NCBI RefSeq assembly: GCF_017894365.1
Contig: NZ_CP059467.1
Coordinates: 3,906,001-3,970,000 of the forward strand
Direction: 5' to 3'
DNA length: 64,000 nt
Source: Aromatoleum bremense
GTDB lineage: Bacteria; Pseudomonadota; Gammaproteobacteria; Burkholderiales; Rhodocyclaceae
Shown here one piece after another: positions 34,100 to 42,597 of the stretch (positions within the stretch are counted from its first letter, which is position 1; the number at the start of each line of letters is the position of its first letter). The translations under genes and the position numbers were made by a program. Under the pieces are notes generated by a model. That model saw nothing but the letters and a program-made list of their open reading frames with translations. It did not search any database and had not been told where the DNA came from.

Positions 34100-35053
34100 C
34101 TAATCCGAAAAACCGAAGAACACGTCTTCGAGCGACGGCTCGTGGACGTGAAGGTCGAGCACCTTGTCGCCGAGCGACGCGAGTGCCTGCAGCACGAGCA
34201 TCTTCGCGTCGCGCCGGCATTGCACGGCGACGTGATCCTCGCGCGCTTCGACCGCGGTGACCGGCAGATGCCCCAGCACCGTGCGGACGCGCTCGAAATC
34301 GGCCCGCGGCAGCCGCACGTGAAACCACAGCGGCAGGTCCATCTTCTCGCGCAGTGCCTGCACCGTGCCGATCGCTTGCACCTTGCCGGCCGCCATGATC
34401 GCCAGCCGATCGACCCGCTCCTGGATCTCGGCGAGGATGTGCGAGGTCAGGATCATCGTCACGCCGTCGGCCTTGAGGCCGCGCAGGATCAGGTAGAACT
34501 CGCGGATCGCTTCGGGATCGAGGCCGTTGGTCGGCTCGTCGAGGAACAGGAGCTGCGGGTGGCCGAGCAGGGCCTGCGCGAAGCCGAGCCGCTGGCGCAT
34601 GCCTTTCGAGTATTCCCGGACGCGCCGCCTGGCCGCGTGCATGAGGCCGACGCGCTCGAGGACCGGCGCGCACGCGCTCGCCGGCACGCGCTTGAGGCGG
34701 GCGAAGAACTGCAGCGTCTCGAGGCCGGTGAGGTTGTCGTACAGCACGACGTTTTCCGGCAGATAACCGATCTTGCGCCGCACGGCGCGAAAGCCGCCGC
34801 CGCTCACCGGCGCGCCGTCGATGCGGATGTCGCCGGAGGTCAGGGGGACCAGTCCGAGCATCATCTTGAACAGCGTGCTCTTGCCCGCGCCATTGTGCCC
34901 GATCAGCCCGAACAGCTCGCCGCGGCCGACGTCGAGGTCGACGCCGTCAACGGCATGAACCGCACCGTAATGCCTGGTCGCGCCACGCACCGCGACGATC
35001 GCGGCCGGGCCGGCGCTGCTGCGCTCAGCGCGCGGCGGGGTAGTGCTTGTCAC
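34100..35053 (-). CDS. nosF: NosF, ABC ATPase of the NosDFY complex
   Basis: A 317-residue ATPase. Walker A GLIGHNGAGKSTLF is near residue 52, the signature EYSKGMRQRLGFAQALL near 147, and Walker B LLFLDEPTNGLDPEA near 167. The C-terminal 70 residues after the ATPase fold are characteristic of NosF-type proteins. It drives NosY/NosD during maturation of nitrous oxide reductase. It overlaps the 3' end of nosD by 29 bases, which indicates coupled translation. Confidence 0.93.
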   Translation of the reverse strand: MTSTTPPRAERSSAGPAAIVAVRGATRHYGAVHAVDGVDLDVGRGELFGLIGHNGAGKSTLFKMMLGLVPLTSGDIRIDGAPVSGGGFRAVRRKIGYLPENVVLYDNLTGLETLQFFARLKRVPASACAPVLERVGLMHAARRRVREYSKGMRQRLGFAQALLGHPQLLFLDEPTNGLDPEAIREFYLILRGLKADGVTMILTSHILAEIQERVDRLAIMAAGKVQAIGTVQALREKMDLPLWFHVRLPRADFERVRTVLGHLPVTAVEAREDHVAVQCRRDAKMLVLQALASLGDKVLDLHVHEPSLEDVFFGFSD

Positions 35054-36311
35054 GCCATTTGCTCCAGTTCTCGTGTTCTGGCCGCATGCGCGGCTTCGGG
35101 TCGACGATGCTCGGGGCGCGCAGCAGCGGGAACTGCTGGCCGACGAGACGCAACGTCTGAACCGCGGGGCTGGCGAGCAGAAGTTTCATCATCGGGTGCT
35201 GCCAGGACAGGCGATCGACCATGTCGTTGGCCTCGTACGGCACGTCGCCGTGGCCGTCGCCATTGCGGTCCCAGCCAAGATAATTGCTCCAGTAATTGCC
35301 GTCCTTGACGCCCCACAATTCGTCGCGCGCCGCGACGTAGCGGACCTGCTCGCGATTCGTGATGAAATCGTTGCCCTCGACCTGGTTGTGCTTCGAGCCA
35401 GCCCACAGGTGCGTGCCGACGACGTTGTCGACGACGAGGTTGTTTCGCAGCACATTGAATTCGGCGTCGTAGATGAAGAAACCACGCTGATTGCCGGCGA
35501 CGATGTTGCCTTCGACGACCGAGTCCTGCAGCGTGCGCAGCATGATACCGTGGTCGGAATTGCCCCACGCGCGGTTGTTCCGGACGATCTGCCGGCGCGC
35601 CATCATCAGCGCGAGTCCGCCGCGGTTGTGATAGGACTCGTTGTCCTCCCAGCGGTTGTCGTTCGAATTCATGTAATGCGTCCCGTAGCGGACGTCGTGG
35701 ATGCGATTGCCGACGAATTCCGCATGGTGGGAGACGTCGACATAGATGCCGTCGCGGACGAAGCTGACGTGGTTGTTGCGGATTCTCGCCCCGGTCGTGT
35801 TGTAGAGCTGGATGCCGTTGCCGCGGCTCGCGGACCGGTAATCGCGCTTGCCGGTGATCACGTTCCCCTCGATCACGACGTCCTTGACGCCCTCGATCCA
35901 CACTCCGAACAGGTTGTACGTGAGGTCGCAGTTACGCACCACCGCGCGCTCGGCGCCCGCTTTCATATAGATGCCCGCGTTCTGTTCGCCCAGTTTGTCC
36001 CCGGAGTTCGACAGGATGAGGCCTTCGATCGTCACGTCCGGTGCGGTGATGCGGATGACGTCCCCGACCCCGCCCGCGTCGAGCGTGGGGCGGTCGATGC
36101 CGCGCAGCGTGAGCGGCTTGTCGATCCGCAGTCCGCCTGGGTAATGGCCGCGGGCGAGGGTGATCGTGTCGCCCGCGGCAGCGCGGTCGATTGCCGGCTG
36201 CACCGGTTCTCCCGGCATGAGTTTCCAGGTTGCCGCATGCGCCGAGCCGCCGAGGAACAGCGCGAGCAGTGCCAGCCGCGCCGCGGCGCGGGCTCCGAAA
36301 AGCAGCTTCAT
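35025..36311 (-). CDS. nosD: NosD, periplasmic beta-helix copper-site assembly protein
   Basis: A 428-residue protein with a signal peptide at the N-terminus (LALLALFLGGSAHAATW). The body is a right-handed beta-helix of CASH repeats, seen as repeated VIRNxxx, VEGNVI and NxxG runs such as GIMLRTLQDSVVEGNIVAGN and FNVLRNNLVVDNVVG. NosD receives copper and sulfur cargo in the periplasm and works with NosF and NosY on the CuZ site of NosZ. It follows the unnamed membrane gene by 16 bases. Confidence 0.93.
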   Translation of the reverse strand: MKLLFGARAAARLALLALFLGGSAHAATWKLMPGEPVQPAIDRAAAGDTITLARGHYPGGLRIDKPLTLRGIDRPTLDAGGVGDVIRITAPDVTIEGLILSNSGDKLGEQNAGIYMKAGAERAVVRNCDLTYNLFGVWIEGVKDVVIEGNVITGKRDYRSASRGNGIQLYNTTGARIRNNHVSFVRDGIYVDVSHHAEFVGNRIHDVRYGTHYMNSNDNRWEDNESYHNRGGLALMMARRQIVRNNRAWGNSDHGIMLRTLQDSVVEGNIVAGNQRGFFIYDAEFNVLRNNLVVDNVVGTHLWAGSKHNQVEGNDFITNREQVRYVAARDELWGVKDGNYWSNYLGWDRNGDGHGDVPYEANDMVDRLSWQHPMMKLLLASPAVQTLRLVGQQFPLLRAPSIVDPKPRMRPEHENWSKWRDKHYPAAR

Positions 36312-36327
36312 TGCACTCTTGGCCGGC

Positions 36328-36756
36328 TCACAGCACAGGCAGGCCGAGCGACTTCAGCGCAATGAAGAGAGCCGCGCCGATCAGGAGGTTCTTGAAACCG
36401 ACGTAGCAGATCATGTCCATCGTGTTCGCGACACGATAGCGCCGCCCCCACCACGGCCCTTCCTTGACGTACGGCTTCGAGCCGAGGCGCACGACGACTT
36501 CGAACACGCTCCAGCCGAACCACCAGCCGATGACCGCACCGGCGTGAAGCTGGCCCATCGCCGCGAGCACCCAGACGAGGCTGGCGGCAACGGCAAGGGC
36601 CAGGCCGGCGGCCTGGACTGCGCGCTGCTGCTGGAAACCGGCGCGGCTCCACGGCCAGAGGTGATCCCATATTTCTGCGGCAAGGTGGCCGATCACGCCT
36701 TCATGGTCCGCGTAAGGCGGCTTGGCGGGATCGGTGGGCATTGTCGGATTAACCAT
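36328..36756 (-). CDS. unnamed membrane protein between nosR and nosD
   Basis: A 142-residue inner-membrane protein with about three helices, starting MVNPTMPTDPAKPPY behind GGAG. The N-terminal third is soluble and aromatic (EIWDHLWPWSRAGF). The helices lie at roughly 55-75, 80-95 and 120-140, linked by a basic loop with SKPYVKEGPWWGRRYR. I know no function. It sits 26 bases after nosR and 16 before nosD, so it is embedded in the nos operon and may serve electron transfer to, or assembly of, NosZ. No heme or Fe-S motif is present. Confidence 0.8.
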   Translation of the reverse strand: MVNPTMPTDPAKPPYADHEGVIGHLAAEIWDHLWPWSRAGFQQQRAVQAAGLALAVAASLVWVLAAMGQLHAGAVIGWWFGWSVFEVVVRLGSKPYVKEGPWWGRRYRVANTMDMICYVGFKNLLIGAALFIALKSLGLPVL

Positions 36757-36782
36757 TTCGGACTCTCCACATCTTGCAGCGA

Positions 36783-38957
36783 TCAGGCCGCTTGCGCCTT
36801 GTCGGCGGACACCGGCTTGATCGGAATATAGTAACCGTCGGTGCCGATCGGGGTCAGCGGCAAGCCGGCCTTGGTACGGCGCTTGCGTTCCTGCGACAGC
36901 GGCGGACACGCATGGCAATCCGTATAGAGCACCATGCAATCGAGGCAGTGCAGGCATTCGCGGTGATCGATGCGTCCATTCGCGTCGATCGCCAGCGAGC
37001 CGCAGCCCACCGCGCAGGCCTTGCAGCCGCTGCATTCCTGCTTGCGGTCGAGGCCGAACCAGCGGAACGTCGACGGCATCGCGAGCGATGCGCCGAGCGG
37101 GCACAGGTACTTGCAGAAGGGGCGCTCGGTGAAAATCGACAGGCCGAGCAGGCCGGCCGCGAAGAGCGTATAGGGCCAGCTGCGGTTGAACATTCCGACA
37201 AGGAAGGTCGTCTTGAACGGTTCGATTTCGGCGAGCTTCTCGGCGAGCCCCATCGAGAAGAAGGACACGGCGAGCAGGCTGAAAAACACTCCGTACTTCA
37301 CCCACTTCAGACGGTCATGCCACTTCCGCGACAGGTGGAACTGGAAGCGCTTGAGCCCCACCGCGCCGCCGACCTTGTACAGCAATTCCGACAGCGAACC
37401 GAACGGGCACAGCCAGCCACAGAACAGCCCGCGTCCCCACATGAACACCGTCACGATGATGAAGATCCAGAACAGGAAGATGAACGGATCGGTGAGGAAC
37501 AATTCCCACGTCCATTGGAACAGCAGGGCGTGGAACCATGTCAGCACCTGCGTGATCGACGGTTGCGCGAGCAGGCCGAATCCGACAAAGCCGATGCTGA
37601 TGAGCCAGGCGCTGTACTTGAAGATGTTGACCGGCCACTTGTTGTTGCGGCTGGCACGACGGGTGAGGCGGTCGCGGAACCCGTAGAGCGTGCCGACGGC
37701 GACCAGCAGCGCCGCAAACAGGCCGATTTCGATGGCGCGCGCCTTCCACACGCGGACCCACGGCGCATCGGGCTTGATGACTTCGGGGCGGCCGCCTTCG
37801 AGGTAGATTTCCGGCAGCCAGTATTCGGAGTCGAAGTTCACAAAGCTGCGCGTGCCGGTCGCACGGTCGACGCGGTTGCCGAGGAACACGAATTTCCACG
37901 GGTAGGCTGCGGAGAAAGCTTTCGAGCGGATGATGAAAATCGACGACTCGTTGAATGCCGGTGCGCCGGCCGCTTCGAGACCGTAAAGATTGACCGCGTC
38001 GAGGTCGCGGAACGTGAAGGAGTCCGCGCCCTGGCGGACCTGGACGCGATCGTAGATGCCGCCCCGGACGAAACCCGAGCCCTTGAAGGATTCGATCCCC
38101 CCGGCACGAATCACGAACAGTGCGTGCTCGCCTTCCTTCAGGCGGCTCATCAGGCTGCGCCACGGGCCGTCGCCGAGAACGGCGCGGCCGACGTCCGGCT
38201 GATTGAGGTACCCGAACCAGAGATCGATGAACGGCTTGCCGCCGCGCGGCAGTCCGACCTGTTCCGGAGTCACGACGAGGCGTTGGACGCTGCCTTCATT
38301 CACCAGCTTCGTCCAGTCGGGCTTGACGCCGGTTTGGACGAACTTCGCCGGTTCGCGCACCGTCGGCTTGAGGATGCCGACCTGGCGGGCGACGTTCGTC
38401 CCGGAGGTCATCATCACCTGGTTCTGGGCGATCACGGTGACCGTCGCGCCGGAGATCGCGTCGAGGCCGATGAGGTTCTCCTCTGGACGGGACTGGCCGA
38501 TCTCGATGTTGTCGCCGACGAACTTGCCGAGGTATTGCTGGTTGAAGCCGATCAGTGCCGATTCCGGAATCCCGAGCAGGAGGATCGGTTCGGAATGCTT
38601 CAGCACCTTCACGCCGGTAAAGCGACCCGCGGTGTCCATGCCAATCAGCGTGACGACCGGTTTGCCGGAGTACGCGGGGGTATCGGTGATGTCGGTCGAC
38701 AGCATCACGTAGCCGATCTTGCGCTTCTGGCCGTTTTCTTCAGCGTAACCCTCGACGTACGGCGGCTGTCCCTTGCGTTCCGAGAAGGACGTCGCGCCCG
38801 GCAACACTTCCGCACAGGGCACGTAGTCGCACATCTTGGGCGAAGTGCCGAGTTCGTCCGGAAGGTTCGCCTCATACGCGTCGGCGAGGGCGACGGATGC
38901 AGGCAGGACCAGGGCGAGGGACAGCAGGATGCTACGAAATACAGCGGGGAATTTCAT
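36783..38957 (-). CDS. nosR: NosR, membrane flavo-iron-sulfur protein for N2O respiration
   Basis: A 724-residue protein. A signal/anchor helix precedes a periplasmic FMN-binding domain with the covalent-flavin type motif DAISGATVTVIAQN near residue 165. Several membrane helices (about 400-620) follow, with CPFG in FCGWLCPFGSLSEL and CPLG in CKYLCPLGASLAMP. A cytoplasmic pair of 4Fe-4S sites near 640-690 reads CSGCKACAVGCG and CLHCLDC. It passes electrons for, or keeps active, NosZ and supports nos expression (family knowledge). It is downstream of nosZ with a 221-base gap that contains a degenerate FNR-type site, so it may also have its own promoter. Confidence 0.95.
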   Translation of the reverse strand: MKFPAVFRSILLSLALVLPASVALADAYEANLPDELGTSPKMCDYVPCAEVLPGATSFSERKGQPPYVEGYAEENGQKRKIGYVMLSTDITDTPAYSGKPVVTLIGMDTAGRFTGVKVLKHSEPILLLGIPESALIGFNQQYLGKFVGDNIEIGQSRPEENLIGLDAISGATVTVIAQNQVMMTSGTNVARQVGILKPTVREPAKFVQTGVKPDWTKLVNEGSVQRLVVTPEQVGLPRGGKPFIDLWFGYLNQPDVGRAVLGDGPWRSLMSRLKEGEHALFVIRAGGIESFKGSGFVRGGIYDRVQVRQGADSFTFRDLDAVNLYGLEAAGAPAFNESSIFIIRSKAFSAAYPWKFVFLGNRVDRATGTRSFVNFDSEYWLPEIYLEGGRPEVIKPDAPWVRVWKARAIEIGLFAALLVAVGTLYGFRDRLTRRASRNNKWPVNIFKYSAWLISIGFVGFGLLAQPSITQVLTWFHALLFQWTWELFLTDPFIFLFWIFIIVTVFMWGRGLFCGWLCPFGSLSELLYKVGGAVGLKRFQFHLSRKWHDRLKWVKYGVFFSLLAVSFFSMGLAEKLAEIEPFKTTFLVGMFNRSWPYTLFAAGLLGLSIFTERPFCKYLCPLGASLAMPSTFRWFGLDRKQECSGCKACAVGCGSLAIDANGRIDHRECLHCLDCMVLYTDCHACPPLSQERKRRTKAGLPLTPIGTDGYYIPIKPVSADKAQAA

Positions 38958-39016
38958 GATGCTTACCGTTTGGAGGGGTTTAGGGCGCAGTGTAAAAAAC
39001 CCTATTCCCTGTGTAA

Positions 39017-39030
39017 TTGTTCCTGGTCAA
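39017..39030 (-). promoter_or_regulatory. degenerate FNR/DNR-type box upstream of nosR
   Basis: On the minus strand the site reads TTGACCAGGAACAA. Each half differs from TTGAT-N4-ATCAA by one base. It is centred about 66 bases upstream of the nosR start. Such relaxed boxes occur among DNR/NNR targets, so nosR could have a separate promoter. Confidence 0.4.
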
Positions 39031-39131
39031 TTAATAAATTAACGACTGCTGAAATACCAGGAAAAACAACGCTCGTTCGGGGGTCTCGAGCACCAGCGCG
39101 CTTCCGGTTCAGACGTGTGGGAGTATTGATA

Positions 39132-39158
39132 CTGCCGGAGACGACGAGTCTCCGGCAG
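39132..39158 (-). terminator. stable hairpin after nosZ
   Basis: A perfect 11-base stem CTGCCGGAGAC/GTCTCCGGCAG with a 5-base loop begins about 20 bases after the nosZ stop. No T-tract follows in the direction of nosZ transcription. It could be a leaky terminator or an mRNA 3'-end stabiliser that raises nosZ over nosR expression. Confidence 0.55.
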
Positions 39159-39178
39159 GTCATGCAAGATCGGAAAGC

Positions 39179-41131
39179 TTACGCCTCGACGATCATGCGG
39201 CTGCGCATTTCCAGATGCAGCGCGTGACAGAAGTGGGTGCAGTAGCACCAGTACACGCCGGGCTTGTCGGCGATGAACGTGACCGACTTCGTTTCCTGCG
39301 GGCTGACGACGAAATTGATGTCGTGCTTCGGGATGGCGAAGCCGTGAGTCAAGTCCTCGACCTTGTCGTGGTTGGTCAGGATGATCGTCACTTCGTCACC
39401 CTTCTTGACCCTGAATTCGCGCAGGCTGTAAGCGGGCGCCTGGCTCGTCAGCTTGACCGTGACTTTCTTGCCTTCGCGGAACACGCCGGATTCCTTCGGA
39501 TCCTTCACCGCGTTCGGGAATTCGTCGAGGGTGTACACCTGGCGCGTCTTGATGATGTCGCGCCGGATGACGATCGAATCGTGTGGTTCGGACGTCACCG
39601 AATGGTCGGCGACCAGCATCATCTTGTCGCCGCTGATGTCGATCATCTGTGCCGTTTCCGGATGCAGCGGACCGACCGGCAGGAAGCGGTCCTTGGAGAA
39701 CTTGTTGTCCGAGATGAAGTACTTGCCGTCCGCCTCTTTGGTCTCGCCCATCGACGTGAAGCCGTGGCCCGGCTGGTAGTGCACATCGATCCGGTCGACG
39801 ACCGGAGTAGCGGTCTTGTCGCCTTGATACGACTTGATCGCTGCTTCGACGTTCCACTTGACGATCTGGCTGTCAAGGAACAGCGTGGTGTACGCATTGC
39901 CCTTGTTGTCGAAACCGGTGTGCAGCGGGCCAAGGCCGATTTCCGGCTCGGCGACGACGCATTCGCGCGCTTCCTTCACGCCGCCCTCAAACCATTTCAG
40001 GATCTGCTCATGGGAGATCACGGTCGCTGTCGGAGAAAGCTTGCCCGAGCAGGCGTAGTATTTTCCGTCCGGGCTGATATTGACACCATGCGGGTTCTTC
40101 GGAATCGGCACGTAGCAGGTCAGCGCGGTCTTCGGATCGGCGTTCGACGCCCTCAGGCCGTCGACCACGGGGACCTTGGAATCGCCGATGTAGGTGACTT
40201 TCCCCGCCTTGACTGCTTCCTCGATGCGCGCGATGTTGAAGAACAGGCACGCATCCCACTCGGCGGCCATCGTTTCTTCGTAGTGGACACCCATTTCGAT
40301 GTTGTACTGGTTCGTGCAGGCAAGCTTGCCGTCGTACGAACCGGCGACGAGGTCGCAGTTACCGTCGATCAGCACCTGCCAGCGTACTTCCATCGATTCC
40401 GCGTCGACGCATGAAAACACCGAACGGTATGCGGCGACGTCGTCGAGGCCGTGCCCGTCGTTCGGCAGCGGAATCGAAAATTCCGTGCCGCAGAAGACGC
40501 GCGTGGTGTGGTTGATCGCGGGATCGACCGGGTCGCGCTTGTCAGGGAACGTGCCGTGAAAGCCCTGGACGTTTGGCAACTCGGTGATCTTGTCGCACTC
40601 CATCGTGTCAAGACGCACGCGGGCGAGCCGACCGTGGATCTTGTCGTTCACCCAGAGGTATTTGCCGTCATAGGTGCCGTCGGTATACGACGGGTGCACG
40701 TGGTGGGTGTCGCCGGTCCGATACTTCACGCTGCCGTCGGGCTTGGTGCCGATGATCGCCTTCGATTCGTTGGTGATGCCCCAGCCGACCATGCAGTCCA
40801 TGTTGAACACCGGGATGCTTTTCAGCTGGCGCCCGGACGGCAGACCGTAGATGCGCACGTCGCCCGAGTGGCCGCCACTCGAGAATGAATAATAGGTATC
40901 GAGCTGACCAGGCGCGACTTCATACTTGCCGACCTCGTGGGCAGGCGCGGCTTCGGCAGGCGCCGCAGCCGCGGGCGCGGCGGACGGCGCCTGCTCCTGT
41001 TTGCACGCGGACAGTCCGACCGCTAGCCCGGCCCCGGCAAGACCGGTAAATGCTGCGGTATTGAGGAATTTTCGACGGCCGGGGTCCGGCTGGCCGTCAA
41101 GCTTTTGATCCTGGTTTTGATCCTGGCTCAT
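39179..41131 (-). CDS. nosZ: NosZ, nitrous oxide reductase
   Basis: A 650-residue periplasmic copper enzyme that reduces N2O to N2. A Tat signal with GRRKFLNTAAF at residues 18-28 marks it as the Tat-exported (clade I) type. A lipobox-like LSAC and an Ala/Pro/Glu-rich spacer follow. The beta-propeller holds CuZ histidines, for example in GDTHHVHPS. The C-terminal cupredoxin has the CuA motif CYCTHFCHALHLEM, where the usual Trp after the first CuA Cys is His; only the backbone of that residue serves as ligand, so activity is expected. It heads the nos block, with nosR downstream on the same strand. Confidence 0.97.
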   Translation of the reverse strand: MSQDQNQDQKLDGQPDPGRRKFLNTAAFTGLAGAGLAVGLSACKQEQAPSAAPAAAAPAEAAPAHEVGKYEVAPGQLDTYYSFSSGGHSGDVRIYGLPSGRQLKSIPVFNMDCMVGWGITNESKAIIGTKPDGSVKYRTGDTHHVHPSYTDGTYDGKYLWVNDKIHGRLARVRLDTMECDKITELPNVQGFHGTFPDKRDPVDPAINHTTRVFCGTEFSIPLPNDGHGLDDVAAYRSVFSCVDAESMEVRWQVLIDGNCDLVAGSYDGKLACTNQYNIEMGVHYEETMAAEWDACLFFNIARIEEAVKAGKVTYIGDSKVPVVDGLRASNADPKTALTCYVPIPKNPHGVNISPDGKYYACSGKLSPTATVISHEQILKWFEGGVKEARECVVAEPEIGLGPLHTGFDNKGNAYTTLFLDSQIVKWNVEAAIKSYQGDKTATPVVDRIDVHYQPGHGFTSMGETKEADGKYFISDNKFSKDRFLPVGPLHPETAQMIDISGDKMMLVADHSVTSEPHDSIVIRRDIIKTRQVYTLDEFPNAVKDPKESGVFREGKKVTVKLTSQAPAYSLREFRVKKGDEVTIILTNHDKVEDLTHGFAIPKHDINFVVSPQETKSVTFIADKPGVYWCYCTHFCHALHLEMRSRMIVEA

Positions 41132-41208
41132 GTGGTCGACTCCGTTCTACAAGATGATCAATATTCGCTGAGGCCTGCTCTCTTGCCGGGAGAGTGGCAG
41201 AGCGCACA

Positions 41209-41223
41209 GTAACATGCTGTTAC
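41209..41223 (-). promoter_or_regulatory. palindrome in the nosZ upstream region
   Basis: GTAACA-TGC-TGTTAC is a perfect 6-base inverted repeat with a 3-base centre, about 78-92 bases upstream of the nosZ ATG. It could be an operator for a dimeric regulator; which one is unknown. Confidence 0.4.
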
Positions 41224-41278
41224 AACAAACGTCATATTCCTTCGTGCGACGTACTAATGAAGGTGTCTAATGAGTTCC

Positions 41279-41292
41279 TTGATCGAGGACAA
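41279..41292 (-). promoter_or_regulatory. FNR/DNR-like half-conserved box upstream of nosZ
   Basis: TTGATCGAGGACAA (plus-strand reading) keeps one perfect half site, TTGAT; the other half (GACAA) differs from ATCAA at two positions. It lies about 150-160 bases upstream of nosZ, in the 247-base gap after the small membrane-protein gene. Confidence 0.35.
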
Positions 41293-41378
41293 GGACGCCG
41301 GTGATGCAGAATTTGCCCGCGCTCGGCAGGGTATGGGTGGGCGTTGCTGCCGCCTGACCGGGCGCGACCCATCGGAAT

Positions 41379-41894
41379 TCACGCTTGTGCAACGGAGACG
41401 AAAATCATCACCATGAGCGGTATCCAGAGGACCACGGCGACGCTGTATACCATGTATGTCACGTGCAGCGCCTCGAGATCGCCCCCGATTTGCAGCTCCC
41501 TGCGGATATCGCGATAAAGGGTGCGCAGCGCGACGAAATGTGCGAGCAGATGCACCGCGACGAGTGCGGCGAGGCTTGGAATCGCAAGGACGATTGCCGA
41601 CGCCCAGAGCGGGGACGCAGCGCGCGCGGCGATCAGGTAAGCCTGTCCGGGCGCCGGACGCGGTTTGTCGACGGGAGTCGTGAGACGCAACATTCCGGCG
41701 AAGAGGTGGACCGAGGCTATTTCGGCGGCAAAAACCAGCAGCGCAGCCCATTCCCAATTCGACGACGCCGGGTTCACGCGGTAGATCCCGGGGTGATCGC
41801 GCATCGCCAAGACGATCATGAAGGGCGGAATCAACGCAAAAGGGAGTACCGCGCGACCGAATATAGTGAGACGTGAAGGGCCTGATGTTTCCAA
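41379..41894 (-). CDS. small membrane protein, possibly Yip1-like, downstream of narL
   Basis: A 171-residue inner-membrane protein with about five helices. The TTG at 41894 is chosen because GGAG lies seven bases upstream and because this avoids a 41-base overlap with narL; an in-frame start at 41957 is the alternative. Segments such as FGRAVLPFALIPPFMIVLAM and the APGQAYLIAARAASPLWASA loop resemble Yip1-type membrane proteins. The function is unknown. It lies 22 bases after the narL stop and is probably the last gene of the narXL unit. Confidence 0.65.
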   Translation of the reverse strand: METSGPSRLTIFGRAVLPFALIPPFMIVLAMRDHPGIYRVNPASSNWEWAALLVFAAEIASVHLFAGMLRLTTPVDKPRPAPGQAYLIAARAASPLWASAIVLAIPSLAALVAVHLLAHFVALRTLYRDIRRELQIGGDLEALHVTYMVYSVAVVLWIPLMVMIFVSVAQA

Positions 41895-41916
41895 TCGATT
41901 CTCCGTCAACTGCGCA

Positions 41917-42597
41917 TCAGCCCTCGGAATCCTGCACGATTCCCTGTTCAACGGCAAAAACCGCGGCCTGCACGCGACTCGTCAGGTTGAGTTTGCGCAG
42001 GATGTTCTGTACGTGGATCTTGACGGTACTTTCAGCCAATTCGAGCTGGCGCGCGATTTCCTTGTTGCTTTGCCCGCGCGCAATGAAAGTGAGGATTTCG
42101 CGCTCGCGCGGGGACAGCTTGTTGAGTTCCGATGCGACCACCGTCTGGACCGCGGTTTTCGGCGGCAGTTCGCCGCGTACGCCTTTCAGAAGTTTCCCCA
42201 TCATCTGCGGCGAGATCACGGATTCGCCCGCGGCTGCCTTGTTGATGGCCGCGATCAGCGCGTCGGCCTCGATATTCTTGAGAAGATAGCCGCAGGCTCC
42301 CGCGCGCAAGGTTTCGATGAGATCCTCGGCATCTTCCGACACCGTGAGCATCAGGACGTGCGAACCCGGCGACTCTTCCGCCATCATCGCGGCGGCGTCA
42401 CGCCCCGACAGGCCGGGCATGTGCAGGTCGAGCAGCACGACATCGGGCTTGAGTTGGCCGGCGCGCTTGACCCCCTCCATGCCGTCTCCGGCCTCGCCGA
42501 CGATTTCGAACTCCGCATGGCGCTGCAGCAGCGACTTGATACCGCTGCGGAAAAGGGCGTGGTCGTCGACCAGGAGAACGCGGATCGGATCAGGCAT
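41917..42597 (-). CDS. narL: NarL-type nitrate/nitrite response regulator
   Basis: A 226-residue regulator. The receiver domain (MPDPIRVLLVDDHALFRSGI) has its phosphoacceptor Asp57 in LLDLHMPG, and the LuxR-type helix-turn-helix near 160-220 contains LSPREREILTFIARGQSNKE. It overlaps the end of narX by 8 bases. It is expected to activate the nar operon, and perhaps other anaerobic genes, when NarX senses nitrate. NarL heptamers are not clear in the narK upstream region by eye. Confidence 0.92.
   Translation of the reverse strand: MPDPIRVLLVDDHALFRSGIKSLLQRHAEFEIVGEAGDGMEGVKRAGQLKPDVVLLDLHMPGLSGRDAAAMMAEESPGSHVLMLTVSEDAEDLIETLRAGACGYLLKNIEADALIAAINKAAAGESVISPQMMGKLLKGVRGELPPKTAVQTVVASELNKLSPREREILTFIARGQSNKEIARQLELAESTVKIHVQNILRKLNLTSRVQAAVFAVEQGIVQDSEG

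Noticed and set aside
36774..39227. Long open frame opposite nosR
   Set aside because: Antisense shadow of nosR with low-complexity composition; nosR has all family motifs.
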